A DNA stretch of 64,000 nucleotides from Rusavskia elegans (Eukaryota > Ascomycota > Lecanoromycetes > Teloschistales > Teloschistaceae). The notes under the pieces were generated by a model. It saw only the letters and a program-made list of their open reading frames with translations, did not search any database and was not told the DNA's origin. Each line of letters starts with the position of its first letter. Positions within the stretch are counted from its first letter, which is position 1. Made by a program: the position numbers and the translations under genes. Below, one piece after another: positions 50,821-62,365 of the stretch. Where the stretch lies: NCBI GenBank assembly GCA_011316305.1, contig SAUG01000009.1, positions 186,001 to 250,000 of the forward strand. Direction: 5' to 3'.

Positions 50821-51311
50821 GTATTCCGATATTCGAGTTATATAGAAAGATTATTTACTATTTTGTATATTTTTAAACGACGGTATTATATTATAAAATG
50901 TAGTTAAAAGCTTTTCCGACGTCTTTTCGGAGTTTATTTCTAACTTTTCGATCTATACTTTAACTAGATTAAGCGATTTTTCTACTATTAAAAAGTTTTT
51001 ATCGGTGTCGCCTATATATTTTAATATATATAACGCTATTTATATTCTGATAATCTATTATTAACGGTTACCGATAGATTTTTTTTTTAGAAAAAATCTA
51101 GTTTTCGAAAATATATTCTAGAATATAAACGTTTCGATAATCTTTTTTATAATAGTTGGATTTTCTATATTTATAATACTTAATAGTACTATTTAATCCT
51201 CTTTATCTACTTTTTTTTTTTTAACTATTTCGGCTTCTGCTACGGCCGTTTTAACTATTTCGACTACTAGTATCTATAGAGTTAATTTCAGTAGTATTAG
51301 ATTATTCGCCT
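50821..51311 (-). pseudogene. gag or gag-pol linker relic of Gypsy G
   Basis: This minus-strand relic lies between B2 and C2. One frame (DKNFLIVEKSLNLVKV.IEKLEINSEKTSEK) is coiled-coil-like and has few stops. Its assignment to G rests on orientation and position between the RT and the 59748-60464 gag-like piece. Confidence 0.45.
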
Positions 51312-51316
51312 ATTAA

Positions 51317-51555
51317 TATAAGACGTTAAACGCGTTATATAGACTCTGGAGATATAATTAAGACGATTGGAGACGAGGTTTACCGCCTAGTCGCTAGAAC
51401 GTTGCTAGCGTATCGGATTTCGATTTTTCCCCGCTTTTTTCTTTCCTTTATTACTAGACTATACTCTAGTCTCTCTAGGATATAAATTAGTTTTATAATA
51501 TATCTTTCGTCTAGTTTATAATTATATACTATTCTAGAAATATATCTATTTTATA
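51317..51555 (+). repeat. 5' LTR of Gypsy C2 (239 bp)
   Basis: It is the same length as 59504-59742. It starts TATAAGACG and ends CTATTTTATA. It retains GC-rich blocks such as gttgctagcg, also seen in the C1 5' LTR. Confidence 0.92.
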
Positions 51556-51649
51556 GTTTTAATTTATTTATATAAATATTTTCAGTTCGATATATATAAT
51601 TTATAGTATAATTATATTAATATCGACGTATAATATTTATAGTAATTAT

Positions 51650-53200
51650 AGCTATGGTAAAGTACTTTAGATTAAATTTTTTTAAAGCTAATATTAAAGT
51701 AATTTAGCCGGGGATTATAGATATTACGGATTAATCTAATAAATATAATCTATCTATATTAAAAACGTCCGATAAAAAAAACTTTAGTTTATTTTCTATT
51801 ATTTAGAAAACCTAATCGGAATTCTATAGTAATTCTATCGCTAGTATATTAGTAGACTATATTATTTTCGGCGGCTAAATCTATTAATAATAGCTACCTA
51901 ATAGTTAATTATAGTCTAATAGAAGTACTTTTTTAGAGATTTTTATTTCTAGAAATTCTAATTCCGGTTAACCGTCTAATAATAATAATAATCCGAATAA
52001 TAATAGAAATAATAGCGACGATTTTAATAATAATAAAAAGCTTCGAATTTTAGAGATTTAAATAGTAGTAAAAAAGAAGACCTTTTTAAAAATATATTAT
52101 AAAGTCGAAGTTTTCTATATAATAGATCCGAACTATATTTTAGATAATAATTAACTTTTTCTTAAACTAGCTATTAGGCTTTCGCGAGTACTATAAACTT
52201 TATTAAAATTTAAAACTAAAGAACCTAAGAAGTATAATAATAAAATAACTTTTAAAAAATACTATAAAAAGGTTAAATTCTATAGAAATTAGTTCTATAA
52301 ATCCGACGCTCTATTTATCTATATAGATTAAATTCGATAGATTTAGAATTTTATTAAAAGTAAAAAGTTAAACTATTAGCTTAAAAAAAAAGAAATCCTT
52401 TATTAATAAAAATACTTTTAATAATATATTATAGAACGAATTTATAGACTTTTTTTTTAATTTTATTACTAACTCTAAATTTTATTTATTAAATATTATA
52501 ATAGAGTTTTTTCGTATAACTTAAAATAAAAACTAGGATATCCTAGAATTCTATAATTTTTTTATATTATTAGAAATCTAACTGTTATCTTTATTAAAAG
52601 AATAGCGTTCGATCTTTTTTCTTTTTAAAATTTATCTAGAATTATAGTATACTATATATATTTAAAGCGCGAAATTAAAAAACTTCGGTTATAATAAATA
52701 GGTAGTTTAGGTTATCCGATAGAAGAATATAGATAAAGTAATACCGAGTTAGTAATAGAATTCTTCTATTAATAGACTTTATCTACCTCTATATAGTAAA
52801 GGGAATTCTCGAAGATTCGAAAATTAGAACTAAGGAGGCTAATTATAAAATAGTCGGAATAGCGTCGGTAGAAAAAATATTTCTAATATTAATAATAATA
52901 ATTCTAGAAAACGTAAATAAAGTAATAAATCTAGTACTTGCTTTATTTATAATAGTATAGATTATTAGTTTAAAAACTACTCTAAAAACCAGAATTAAAG
53001 CTAAAATAATCGGGGGTCTAATAATTCTCGTAGTAATAGTAACCGATCGTTTAAAAAGCCTACTATTAATACGACGAAAGGTAATCCTAGTAATACTAAC
53101 TAGTTAAAAAACTAAAAGAGCCAATTATAGCTTTAATAACCGCCTAGAATAAGTAAAATAAAGTAAGAAACGGTCTTCTAATAAAAGTATTTATCGAGTT
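51650..53200 (+). pseudogene. gag relic of Gypsy C2
   Basis: Near 52940-52990 the frame reads CFIYNSMDYQFKNYSK. This is a CCHC knuckle with the first Cys kept, the second and third Cys altered to Tyr and the His altered to Tyr. It is followed by a Ser/Asn/Arg-rich tail (NNRGSNNSRSNSNRSFKK). Upstream, an Asn-rich stretch (PSNNNNNPNNNRNNSDDFNNN near 51980-52030) precedes the capsid-like part. It would have packaged element RNA. Confidence 0.75.
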
Positions 53201-53224
53201 ACTAGTAAAAGGGTACGGTAGAAC

Positions 53225-53390
53225 TAGACTGGCCACTTCGAACCAAAGTGGCGACCCGACTTCGCGATAAACGTGGCTATTACGTCTAAACTACTAGTTA
53301 AAGTTAGTCTCCTTCCTAATACGGTTAGAAACACGAACCCGGGTTCGAAACACGAACCCGGGTTCGAAACCCGACAAAACGGCCAATTTA
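53225..53390 (-). mobile_element. miniature inverted-repeat element, copy 6 (166 bp)
   Basis: The ends are tagactggcc and ggccaattta. The 8-bp flanks are ggtagaac and gatagaac, one G/A transition apart. It is 6 bp longer than the other copies because acacgaacccgggttcgaa occurs twice in tandem. It inserted just after gag of C2. Confidence 0.92.
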
Positions 53391-53429
53391 GATAGAACTA
53401 AAAATTTTCTAGATTTAAACTCCTAGATT

Positions 53430-56400
53430 AATATCGTTTTTTAATCTTTTATTATTTAATACGATCTAGAATCTATTTAAAAAACCGAAAAACGTTATTT
53501 TTAATAGATTAGAAGTTAGCGCGCTGTCTATTATAGAATAGATAATTTAAACTAGATAATAATAAATAAATAAAGCCGTCGGGAAATATATATATTACGA
53601 TTCTATATTTTAGATATAACTAATAAATATAGTATTATTTTAAATATACTAGCCTTATATCAAATAGATATAGTTATAGATCTAATATTAAAATAATAGC
53701 GATTTTCTATCTATAACGAAACGATATAAAATAATTAAATAGAGATAATATAGTTAATCCGCTTTAGTATTATTTTACCGGTAGTCTTTATTTATATATT
53801 ATAGATCGAGAAATATATATTAATATATATAATATCGATTACTGCCGTATATACGAGATCTGATAATAATATCGCTATACAGATAGGAGTTAACGGCGCC
53901 GATAAAAATAAAGACGACGAGGATATATAACAGCCCGAGCCGTCGATTTCGGAATCTATATATAAAGAAATCGAAGTTTATAATATATATCTAGTAGATT
54001 CTTTACCGCCGTTTAGAAATACCGATTATATAATCGAGCTAGATAGGCGAAATCTAATATATAGTCTAATTTATAGCCTATCTAAGCGCGAGTTTAATAA
54101 ACTGCGTGATTATCTAGATAGTATTTAAAAAAGGGCTGGATTTGTTATTTAATATTTTCTATAAAAGCTTTAATCCTTTTTATATCGAAAAAAGATAGTA
54201 ATTTTTATATATACGTCGACTATAGAGGCTTTAATATAATAATAATTAAAAACTATTATTCTTTATCTTTTATTTCTAAAATTCTAGATTAATTATTTAA
54301 AGTAAAGTACTTTTCTAAATATAATATTAAAGATACCTATTATCGAGTTAAAATTAAAAAGAGTAATAAATAAAAGACCGCGTTTTATATAAGATATAGG
54401 TATTTTAAATACTTTATTATACTTTTCGGTTTTATTAATATATCTATAATATTCTAAATTTATCTTAATAAAGTTTTAAAAAAACTAGTTAACGTTTACT
54501 ATATAGTCTATCTAAATAATATTTTAATCTTTTCTAATTCGAAAAAAAATATTAGGAATATATTAGATAGATTATTTATAAGCTATATAACGCGTAGCTA
54601 TATTTTAACTTTAAAAAATATACTTTTAATATTAAAAGTATAGAGTTTTTAGGCTTTATCGTATTTACTAAATATATTTCGATAGATTTAAAACGAGTAG
54701 TAACTATTAAAAAATAGCCGGTCCTAAAGATTTACTAGGAAATATAAGTTTTTTTAAAGTTTATAAATTTTTACCGATACCTTATTTATTAATATTTACG
54801 GATTATAGTATTTCTAATAAATTTATTTATAGAAAATATAGCCGGAAAAAATCGGAACTATTTTACTAGACTATCGAAATCTAAAAGACTTTTAAAAAAT
54901 TAAAATACGCTTTTAATATTATCGGGGTATTATAGTATTTTAATTTAAAAAAAAATCTATATCGAAACTAATATTTCTAAAGTCGAATAGGCTAGAATTA
55001 TATTTTAATTTTATAAAAATAGTTGCTAACGCCTAGTTATATTCTAGTCGAAGGAAAAGATTTCTACTAAATATAACTATAAAATATATAATACCGAATT
55101 ATTTACTATTATTAAAATTTTTAAATAATAGAAATATTATTTTAGAGATATAAATAATATAGTAAAGGTCTAGATAGATTATAATAATCTTTAGAATATT
55201 ATAAAGGTTAAAGAGCTAAATATTCGATAATATTACTAGGTTATTAAATTAGCTACTATAGATTTTAATATCTTCTATTATCTAAAGAAAACGAACATAG
55301 CTAATCTACTATCTAAAAGGCCGAATTATAAAAATATTAACCTTTATATTTAGATAATACTATCTATATTTTAGCGGAAATTAAATTTTACTAGCTATAA
55401 ATCTAATAGCGAACCGCTTTTTATATAAAAGATTTAAATTAATTACGTTTTACGCAGGCGTATAATTAGAAGGTTTAGAAAACTCTCTATAGAATCTAAA
55501 AATTCTAAAAATAATAGAATTAACTTTCTACTATTAAATAAAAGACGTAATATATTTTATATATCGAGATTATCTATAGATATAACGAGCCGCCGATACG
55601 GTAGTAATAGATTAGCGACGACTATTTTTAATAAAAGATACGATAACGGAATAAACTCTATTACTAGAAATATATATTATAATTTAGATATTTTATTTTA
55701 AATCGCGTAGAAGACTGCTATTAATAAAATAGTTTATAGTAAAGTAATTTCTAGTATACGCGATATATTTATCTGGTTTTAAAGTCGGGATACTAATATT
55801 TAGAAGCGTTTATAGACTATCTAGTATAAATTAATAAAAAAAGCCGGGCTATAGAATATAGAAGTAGAAATTAGTTTTTTTTTTTATAAAAAGTCATTAT
55901 ATATATCTAAAGATAAAGTACTATATATAAAATTTCTAGTAAAATACTATAAAAATTCTATAGCTAGATATTTTAGATATTAGCGAATATTATCGCTTAT
56001 TTATTATAGCTATAGCTAGTTGAAACTATTTAAATATATTAGAAAATATATAGAAACGTATAATATTTATTAATAAATTAAAATCTATAGATATAAACTA
56101 GATAGAAAGTTATAGAATCTTCTATATTCTATATAGCTATAAAAGGAAATAGCGATAGATTTTATTACTAGATTACTATCTATTCGATACCTTTAAAGCG
56201 TAGTAAATTTAGTATTTATAGCTATTAATCGATTTACTGAAATAGCGATATATATCTTTTATTATAAAATAATTAATATAAAGGATTTTATAGAATTTAT
56301 TATTAATAAATTTTAGTATAAAAGATTTATTTCTAATAGGATTATTAATAATAGAGATTCGCTATTTATAAACGAATTCTAGTTAGAGATATACTATTAT

Positions 56401-57240
56401 CTAAAAATTAAATATCGTTTAAATATTATTTTCTATTTTTAAATAAATAGATAGATTAAACGATAGAATTAATTACTAGAATACTATCTAAAGAGATATA
56501 TTTATAAAAAATAGAAAAATTAGATAAAATTTTTACCTTTTACTAAATTCGCCTATAATAATAGCGAATATAATATTATAAAGATATCCTCTTTTAAAAC
56601 GTTTATAGGCTATAATCTAGATATAACGTTCGAAGGCGTTAAAGATAACGCTATAAAGAGAGAGATAGTAAATATAAAGATACCGGTAGTAAAAAAAAGA
56701 GTTATAAATTTACTAAAAATATATAAATCGATATATATAAATTAGAATAAAGTTTAAATAAACTAGATTAAATACTAAAATAAAAAATATTAACCGATAG
56801 AAGATAAAGTTAGTAATTTAGTACTATTATCTATAAAGAATCTAAAGTTTAAATAATTAAAAAAAATTATCTCTAAATTCGTAAAACTATATCGGATTTT
56901 AAAATATATAGATTTTTAGATTTATTAATTAGTTTTTCTAATTAGATTAAAGATCTATAATATCTTTTATATATTTTTATTAGAAAGATTCTATCGCCGT
57001 TAAAATAGCGAACTACTAGAATACCTATTATCGGATTTTATTAATAATAAAAAAGAATAGAAAATAGAAGCTATCTTAGATAAAAGGTTTATAAAATCTA
57101 AAAAGGACGAGGAATTAAAAGCGGAATATCTAATTAAATAAACTAGTTAGTTAAAGCAATATAATTCCTAGTAGCTATAAAAAGACTTTAAAAATATTTA
57201 GAAGTTTATCGAGGTATATAATTAGGATAACCTTATAATA
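53430..57240 (+). pseudogene. pol relic of Gypsy C2 (protease/RT, RNase H, integrase, chromodomain)
   Basis: RT box: near 54490-54530 the frame reads NVYYIVYLNNILIFSNSK, with YLDD now YLNN. RT extends back to about 54080, RNase H spans about 54780-55250 and integrase about 55560-56500. The chromodomain at about 57060-57230 reads KIEAILDKRFIKSKKDEELKAEYLIK followed by a damaged KW-like stretch, closely matching C1. The chromodomain contains fewer stops than most of pol. The product is lost. Confidence 0.9.
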
Positions 57241-57519
57241 ACAAAGTATAAACTAGAACGTAATATAAAGAAAAACAGAGTTTAATAGAAATATACTACG
57301 ATTATAAACGTTAGACGTTTATAGAATATACGTATAATATATATATCTGAAAGTAGATTTTGATAATTAATAGAATTTACTTAAATTACGCTATAGAATC
57401 TATAATATCTGGATTTTTATTTATTATAATATAGGTTATATATCTTTATCTTTAGATATCTACGTTAATATAATCGACCTAGCTTTATAGTAGATTTTTA
57501 TACCGGGCTATCTTTCTAA

Positions 57520-58360
57520 TCTATAATAGACGGGGGAGATAATATAGAAAGAGTAATCGCTTTTAATATTATCGAAAAGACGGTCTATAGGAATTTACGG
57601 ACCGAATTAAAAATATTGAAAGATATTAGACTATTTACCGAAGAAATCGCCTAAAGGACCGAAGTACCGATAGTTCTAACTTCTAGAAATTAGGATCCGG
57701 ATACTTTCGGCGCCTTCGAAACTATACGCGAAAAAGTTAACGGAAACTATAATAAAGTAATAGATAATAAAATTTCCTTTTTAATAATATACGAAAAGAT
57801 AACTCGATATAATTCGTTATTATTAAAATTATCGAAAGTACGGAATCTACCTAGAGGCGTTATAGATAGAGATATTATTTTATACGAAGAAACTTCGATA
57901 ATAGCCAGTATAGGTTATTCGATTATTAGCGTCGGATATTCTACTATAGACGTTCGAGTCGGAACGGGCTTAAATATTCTATTATCTAAAATTTTATAGA
58001 CGGTACTAGAAAGGAGTATATAATATTTATATCGTTTTTTACCGGAAGTACTATAATTCGAAAAATATTATTCGATTTTATAGTAATATATTAGTAATTA
58101 GCTATCTCGTTTAAAAGATTATAGATTATATCTAGAAAATCTAGATCTATCGCTACCGAACGTAATACGGCTATAGATATCGAAGCTGTCGACGGGGCGC
58201 TAATAGTATCTATCCTAAAAAGTAGAAGTCTAGATACTTTCGGCGAGGTAGAACTTTTATAACGTAGGCGAAAGATAAATAAAAATAGTAATAATAAACC
58301 AAAGCCGCGTAGAAAACTAAAGCCGGGAAAAAAAGGCGTAGCCGGAAGACGCTAGAATTT
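57520..58360 (+). pseudogene. extra reading frame of Gypsy C2 downstream of the chromodomain
   Basis: This starts about 280 bp after the chromodomain and ends before the 3' non-coding region. The first roughly 157 codons contain only about three stops, against some twelve expected at the background stop rate here, so it is probably a former coding region. Recognisable pieces are GDNIERVIAFNIIEKTVY, DPDTFGAFETIREKVNGNYN and RGVIDRDIILYEETSIIA. The tail is basic (KPRRKLKPGKKGVAGRR-like in one frame). No family was recognised. It has no transmembrane segment suggestive of an envelope. Family C1 carries the counterpart at about 22100-22990. Confidence 0.55.
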
Positions 58361-58399
58361 AAAATCTCTAATTTCTATTTCTAATAAAGTTTATCTATT

Positions 58400-59000
58400 T
58401 TATTTAGCTATATTTTCTCGGACTAAACTTTTATTAGCGTATTTATAGGCGTTAAAATATTCAATCGTTAAGTTTAAAGTCTCTATAAACTGCTTTAGAA
58501 TATCGGAATTATAAATAAAATTATAAAATATCGCGTTAGAAGTCGAGATATATTTAAAGATATTTATAATATCTAGGACTAGTTTTTTTATAAATTTATA
58601 ATTATCCAAAAAGAGTTCTTTCCTATTTTAAATAGTAAAACGGCAGACGTTTATTATTTACTTTACGATTAAATTAAAAGTATAAAAAACCTATTATAAT
58701 TAACTATATCGTTATATAGTTAGATAGTTTCTTTCTATCTTTTTTATACTTAGAATAAAAATTAGTAAAATAGTTTTTCGAATATTTAAAGATAGGGCGT
58801 AAGCGATTTATATCGCTATAATCGCTAGTCGCGTAGCGTAAATATCTAATATATAGTAGGAAAAATCATCTTTATATATAAAAATAGAAATTTGTATAAA
58901 TAACGAAAAACTATTCGAATAAATAAAATATAGGAAATCAAAGTTTCTACTAAATAAAGTATTATTATATCATCGCTAGCGCGTCGGAACTATATCGTTT
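58400..59000 (-). pseudogene. possible antisense reading frame in Gypsy C2
   Basis: The strand opposite to C2 holds a 69-codon open stretch at 58400-58609 (DNYKFIKKLVLDIINIFKYI; NAYKYANKSLVRENIAK). Upstream, near 58790-58890, is another run without stops (SDYSDINRLRPIFKYSKNYF) in a different frame. The corresponding C1 frames exist but are more interrupted. It could be a captured gene or antisense ORF of family C, or chance. No family was recognised. Confidence 0.3.
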
Positions 59001-59503
59001 TAAACGTTGATTTACTATTTAGAATCCTCGAATATATATATTAGATTCGAGTTTAATTATATTTATTAGAACTTTTATCTGGTATTATTTATAAACTATA
59101 TACGTATAGGTACGTAAACTTTATATATACTTGCGGGTATAGAATATTCCTTTACAGATATAAGTTTAAGTAACGTTATATTATTTATTTAACGATACTA
59201 TAATATAGTAATTTAGTTATACTAGCCGTAATTACGGTCGTATCTCGCTAATTAGGAAACCTATATTCGATTAATAGTAATATTTTTCCTTTTAACTTTA
59301 TTCTAGTTTATATCTATATAACTAAAGTATAGTTATATATAAAAGGAAGCCGATTATAATAATAGCTAAAGAGTAACTTTTTTTTGACCTTTTTTAATTT
59401 CTATAGCAAGCTATAGAACTAATAGATTTATTTAATAAATACTATAAATTTATAGACAGATATAGTATAATATCGAAGACGATATCGCTAAAAAAGAGGT
59501 AAT

Positions 59504-59742
59504 TATAAAGCGTTAAACGCGTTATATAGGCTCTAGAAATATAATTAGAACGCTTGGAAACGAGGCTCGTCGCCTAGTCGCTAGAACGTCGCTAGCGTAT
59601 CGAATCTCGATCCTTTTCTACTTTCTTTCTTCCTTTATTATTAGGCTATACTCTAGTTTTTCTAGAGTATAAATTAATTCTATAATATATCTTTCGTCTG
59701 ATCTATAATCGTATACTGCCCTAGAAATATACCTATCTTATA
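59504..59742 (+). repeat. 3' LTR of Gypsy C2 (239 bp)
   Basis: It pairs with 51317-51555 and is bounded on the right by the attaa duplication. Differences from the 5' LTR are mostly transitions. Confidence 0.92.
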
Positions 59743-59747
59743 ATTAA

Positions 59748-60464
59748 AATAGCTACGATATTTCGATTACTATAGTATTTAAAATTAATATTTTTAAATA
59801 TTGTTACAATATTTATAATATATGAAAAGTTTACTATATATCTATTTTATAATTATAAAACGAGATATTATTCGATAGTTAACTAGATATTAGATTTTAG
59901 ATAATTAATAAAATACTTTAAAGTAGTAAATTCGTTAACTTCGCTTTTAATATCTATATATACTTTTATATTACTGAATATTTTAATCTAGACTAGTTTA
60001 TAATAAATAGCTAAAGCCTTTTCTAAAAAGTTCGATTTATTTTATTATTTTAGAAAGATTTTATAGAAGTATTTCTAGAAGTTTTTATCTAGATTAAAAA
60101 TCTATTTAATATCCTACGGCTTAATACTATTAATAAAATACGAACTAGTATAAAAAATAGAATTAGTAACAGTTATATTATAGGACTAATAATGATATTT
60201 AGAGCAGCGAAACTAAATCTAGACGATATAATAATTATATTTATAATTTTTAAAATTAGAAGACTTTTTATTATAGGTATTCTAAATTACGTAGATTATA
60301 GAAATATTAGAAATATTAGAAAAAATAAATCTATATAATAGCGGATTAGAATTTCTATTAGAAAATTCTAGTAATTCTAGATTAGAATCGCTATAGCGGA
60401 AACGACGACAATCCGAACCGATATAACTACTTCTATAATTTATACGAAGATGATTAAAAGATCG
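59748..60464 (-). pseudogene. gag-like relic of Gypsy G
   Basis: One minus-strand frame reads FYKIFLK..NKSNFLEKALAIYYKLV, then FSNIKVYIDIKSEVNEFTTLKYFINYL, resembling a capsid helical region. It is contiguous with 50821-51311 once C2 is removed. The family call rests on position and general Gag-like character. No knuckle was seen. Confidence 0.45.
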
Positions 60465-60472
60465 ATTATATC

Positions 60473-60908
60473 TAGATTGGTCGTCGGATCGGATTTCGAA
60501 CCCGGATTAGATTAAAATATAATTCGACTCGATCGAATTTCGTATCCTAAATTATAATCCGATTTAATCCGTTAAAATTAAATTTTAGTACTAAATTCTA
60601 ATATAAAAATATAAAGCTAGTATAATTTTTATTTAAATTTATTAAAAAAACTCTAATTAATTAACTACGCTAGCTAGAAAATCTATAGTAAAACTGAATA
60701 TATTACTTGGATATATTATTTTTATTAAAATATTAATATAATAATATATTAAATCTAAAATATAATCGGGTCGGATCTAGATCGGATTATTAAATAACCC
60801 GATCCGGATTCGATCTACTAAAACCCGGGTCGGATCCGAGTCGAGTTACTAAAATCGGGTCAGATATTCGATAGTTCGATAAAAATTCGACCCGAACCGG
60901 CCAGTCTA
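60473..60908 (-). mobile_element. non-autonomous DNA element, 436 bp, derivative of the large transposon
   Basis: The ends are tagattggtc and ggccagtcta. The 8-bp flanks are attatatc and gttatatc, one G/A transition apart. Its right terminus, reverse-complemented, matches the left end at 7469, and its left terminus matches the right end at 20168. It is therefore an internally deleted copy of the 7469-20168 transposon, in inverse orientation. It inserted in Gypsy G. Confidence 0.88.
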
Positions 60909-60916
60909 GTTATATC

Positions 60917-61330
60917 TACTACTAGGTCTACTTTTATTATCGCCGTTCTAAAAATCGGTTTTTTTCGAAAATATCTAAAATATTTCCGAAACTAATATCT
61001 TTTTTAGAAATATTTTTTTCAATAGTAGAAATAATAGCGAATTAGATTATAAAAAAACTATTTAAAAGAATTTTATAACGGGATTTTTAGTTTATATAAA
61101 CTTTAAAAAAAGGCTATATTTCTATTACGTACCGTTAATCGTTTTATACTAGCGCCGTATTAAAGATAAAAAGTAAATCTAGTATAAAAATATATATTCG
61201 AATTTAGAATATTTTATTTATAATAATAATTAAAACCGATTTAAAAAAGTTTTAATAATAGAATAAAATTGGATCGTTTATAATCTAAAAAGTTACTACT
61301 ACTAGTATAGAACTTTAAACTAATTTTTTA
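60917..61330 (-). other. 5' remnant of Gypsy G
   Basis: This AT-rich relic follows the 436-bp element. It is continuous with 59748-60464 once that element is removed. A short minus-strand frame is consistent with the start of gag. No LTR is recognisable. Confidence 0.35.
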
Positions 61331-61379
61331 TAATTTTAGAAAAATAAGATATTTATATATATAAATATCCTTATATCAA

Positions 61380-61898
61380 ATCTCTATTTGCTTTTATATT
61401 TGTTTTTACGATTAACGACCGAATTAATTAATATCCGATTTCGTATATAATTATATAATCCAAATATATATTCTATCATTTTTTAAATCGTTTATATAAA
61501 TTAAAGCTTTAACTATTATAATAAAAATATTATCATCTAAATTAGTTTATATCTTTAGCTATTACGAAAATATACAGGTACGTAAAATTTTTAGAAAATC
61601 GTGGTATTTACGAAAGTATAATATTATAAGATTTATATTACTAGAAAAAAAAAAAGAAAAAGAAACGATAATTGCGAGATATATTTATCTTTAAAAACTT
61701 CTATATTAATTAGATTATCGATGGAAAATATATTATATTATTAAGTAAATTTAGATATAAAATTTTAAAAAATCGTTATTTACGTTATAGAATCTAAAAT
61801 ATACATTTTATCATCGTATAGTCGATATTGATATACTAACATTTAATTTATCTACCGAATTACAAGTTTATCGAATATCAAAATCAAAATAAATTAAT
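61380..61898 (+). mobile_element. repeat B, copy 3, internally deleted (about 520 bp)
   Basis: The right half (from about 61540) aligns with B2 50440-50800, including the ending tatcaaaatcaaaataaattaattaaa. The left part aligns only in patches, so it is shortened. The left edge is approximate, and no duplication is defined. It lies at the junction between Gypsy G and Gypsy C4. Confidence 0.6.
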
Positions 61899-62365
61899 TA
61901 AATATATATATTTATATTTCGGCGTTTAGATTTTAAAGCCAGATAACTAAATCGAGTATACTAGATATTATTATATTATAAATCGTATTATTGAAAGTAA
62001 TTTTATATATTAATTAATATAGAGTATTTAAATTATAGTAAATTTTTAGTAATACGATTATTTTTATTATTATATTTTTTCGGAAAAAATTATTATTAAT
62101 CTATTACTACTATCTTTATAATCTATTTTATTCGAAAAAAATTTCGATATATAAAATATATTACGTTCTTTTTTTAATAGTAGAAATTTAACTCTAATAT
62201 TTTTAGAATATTTTCATTTTTTAAAAGGTATTCGAAATATTTTAATTATATATTTATATAAAATATAATTCATACGAAAAAATTATAATCGAAATAATTC
62301 AATATTTAAATTTTATATATATAGATTTAGTTTGTATTGAAATACAACTAATATTATTTAAATTT

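Larger units (their letters stand above)
51317..59742 (+). mobile_element. complete Ty3/Gypsy chromovirus C2 (8426 bp), RIP-degraded
   Basis: The LTRs are 51317-51555 and 59504-59742 (239 bp each). The target duplication attaa is perfect (51312-51316 and 59743-59747). Gag, pol with chromodomain, an extra frame and a long 3' region follow on the plus strand. A 166-bp miniature element interrupts the gag-pol junction. It inserted in Gypsy G, in the opposite orientation to C1. Confidence 0.94.
45045..61330 (-). mobile_element. Ty3/Gypsy element G, fragmented by four nested insertions
   Basis: Pieces in minus-strand order are: 60917-61330 and 59748-60464 (5'/gag), 50821-51311 (gag-pol linker), 48282-49793 (protease/RT) and 45045-45722 (RNase H). 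The gaps are filled by separately bounded insertions: the 436-bp element, C2, B2 and the 2543-bp element, each with its own target duplication. No LTR of G was found. The left side ends at the 511-bp element and integrase is missing. The right edge is approximate. Confidence 0.72.

Noticed and set aside
58400..58609. Independent 69-codon minus-strand gene
   Set aside because: It lies wholly inside Gypsy C2. At most it is part of an antisense frame of the element, reported as such with low confidence.
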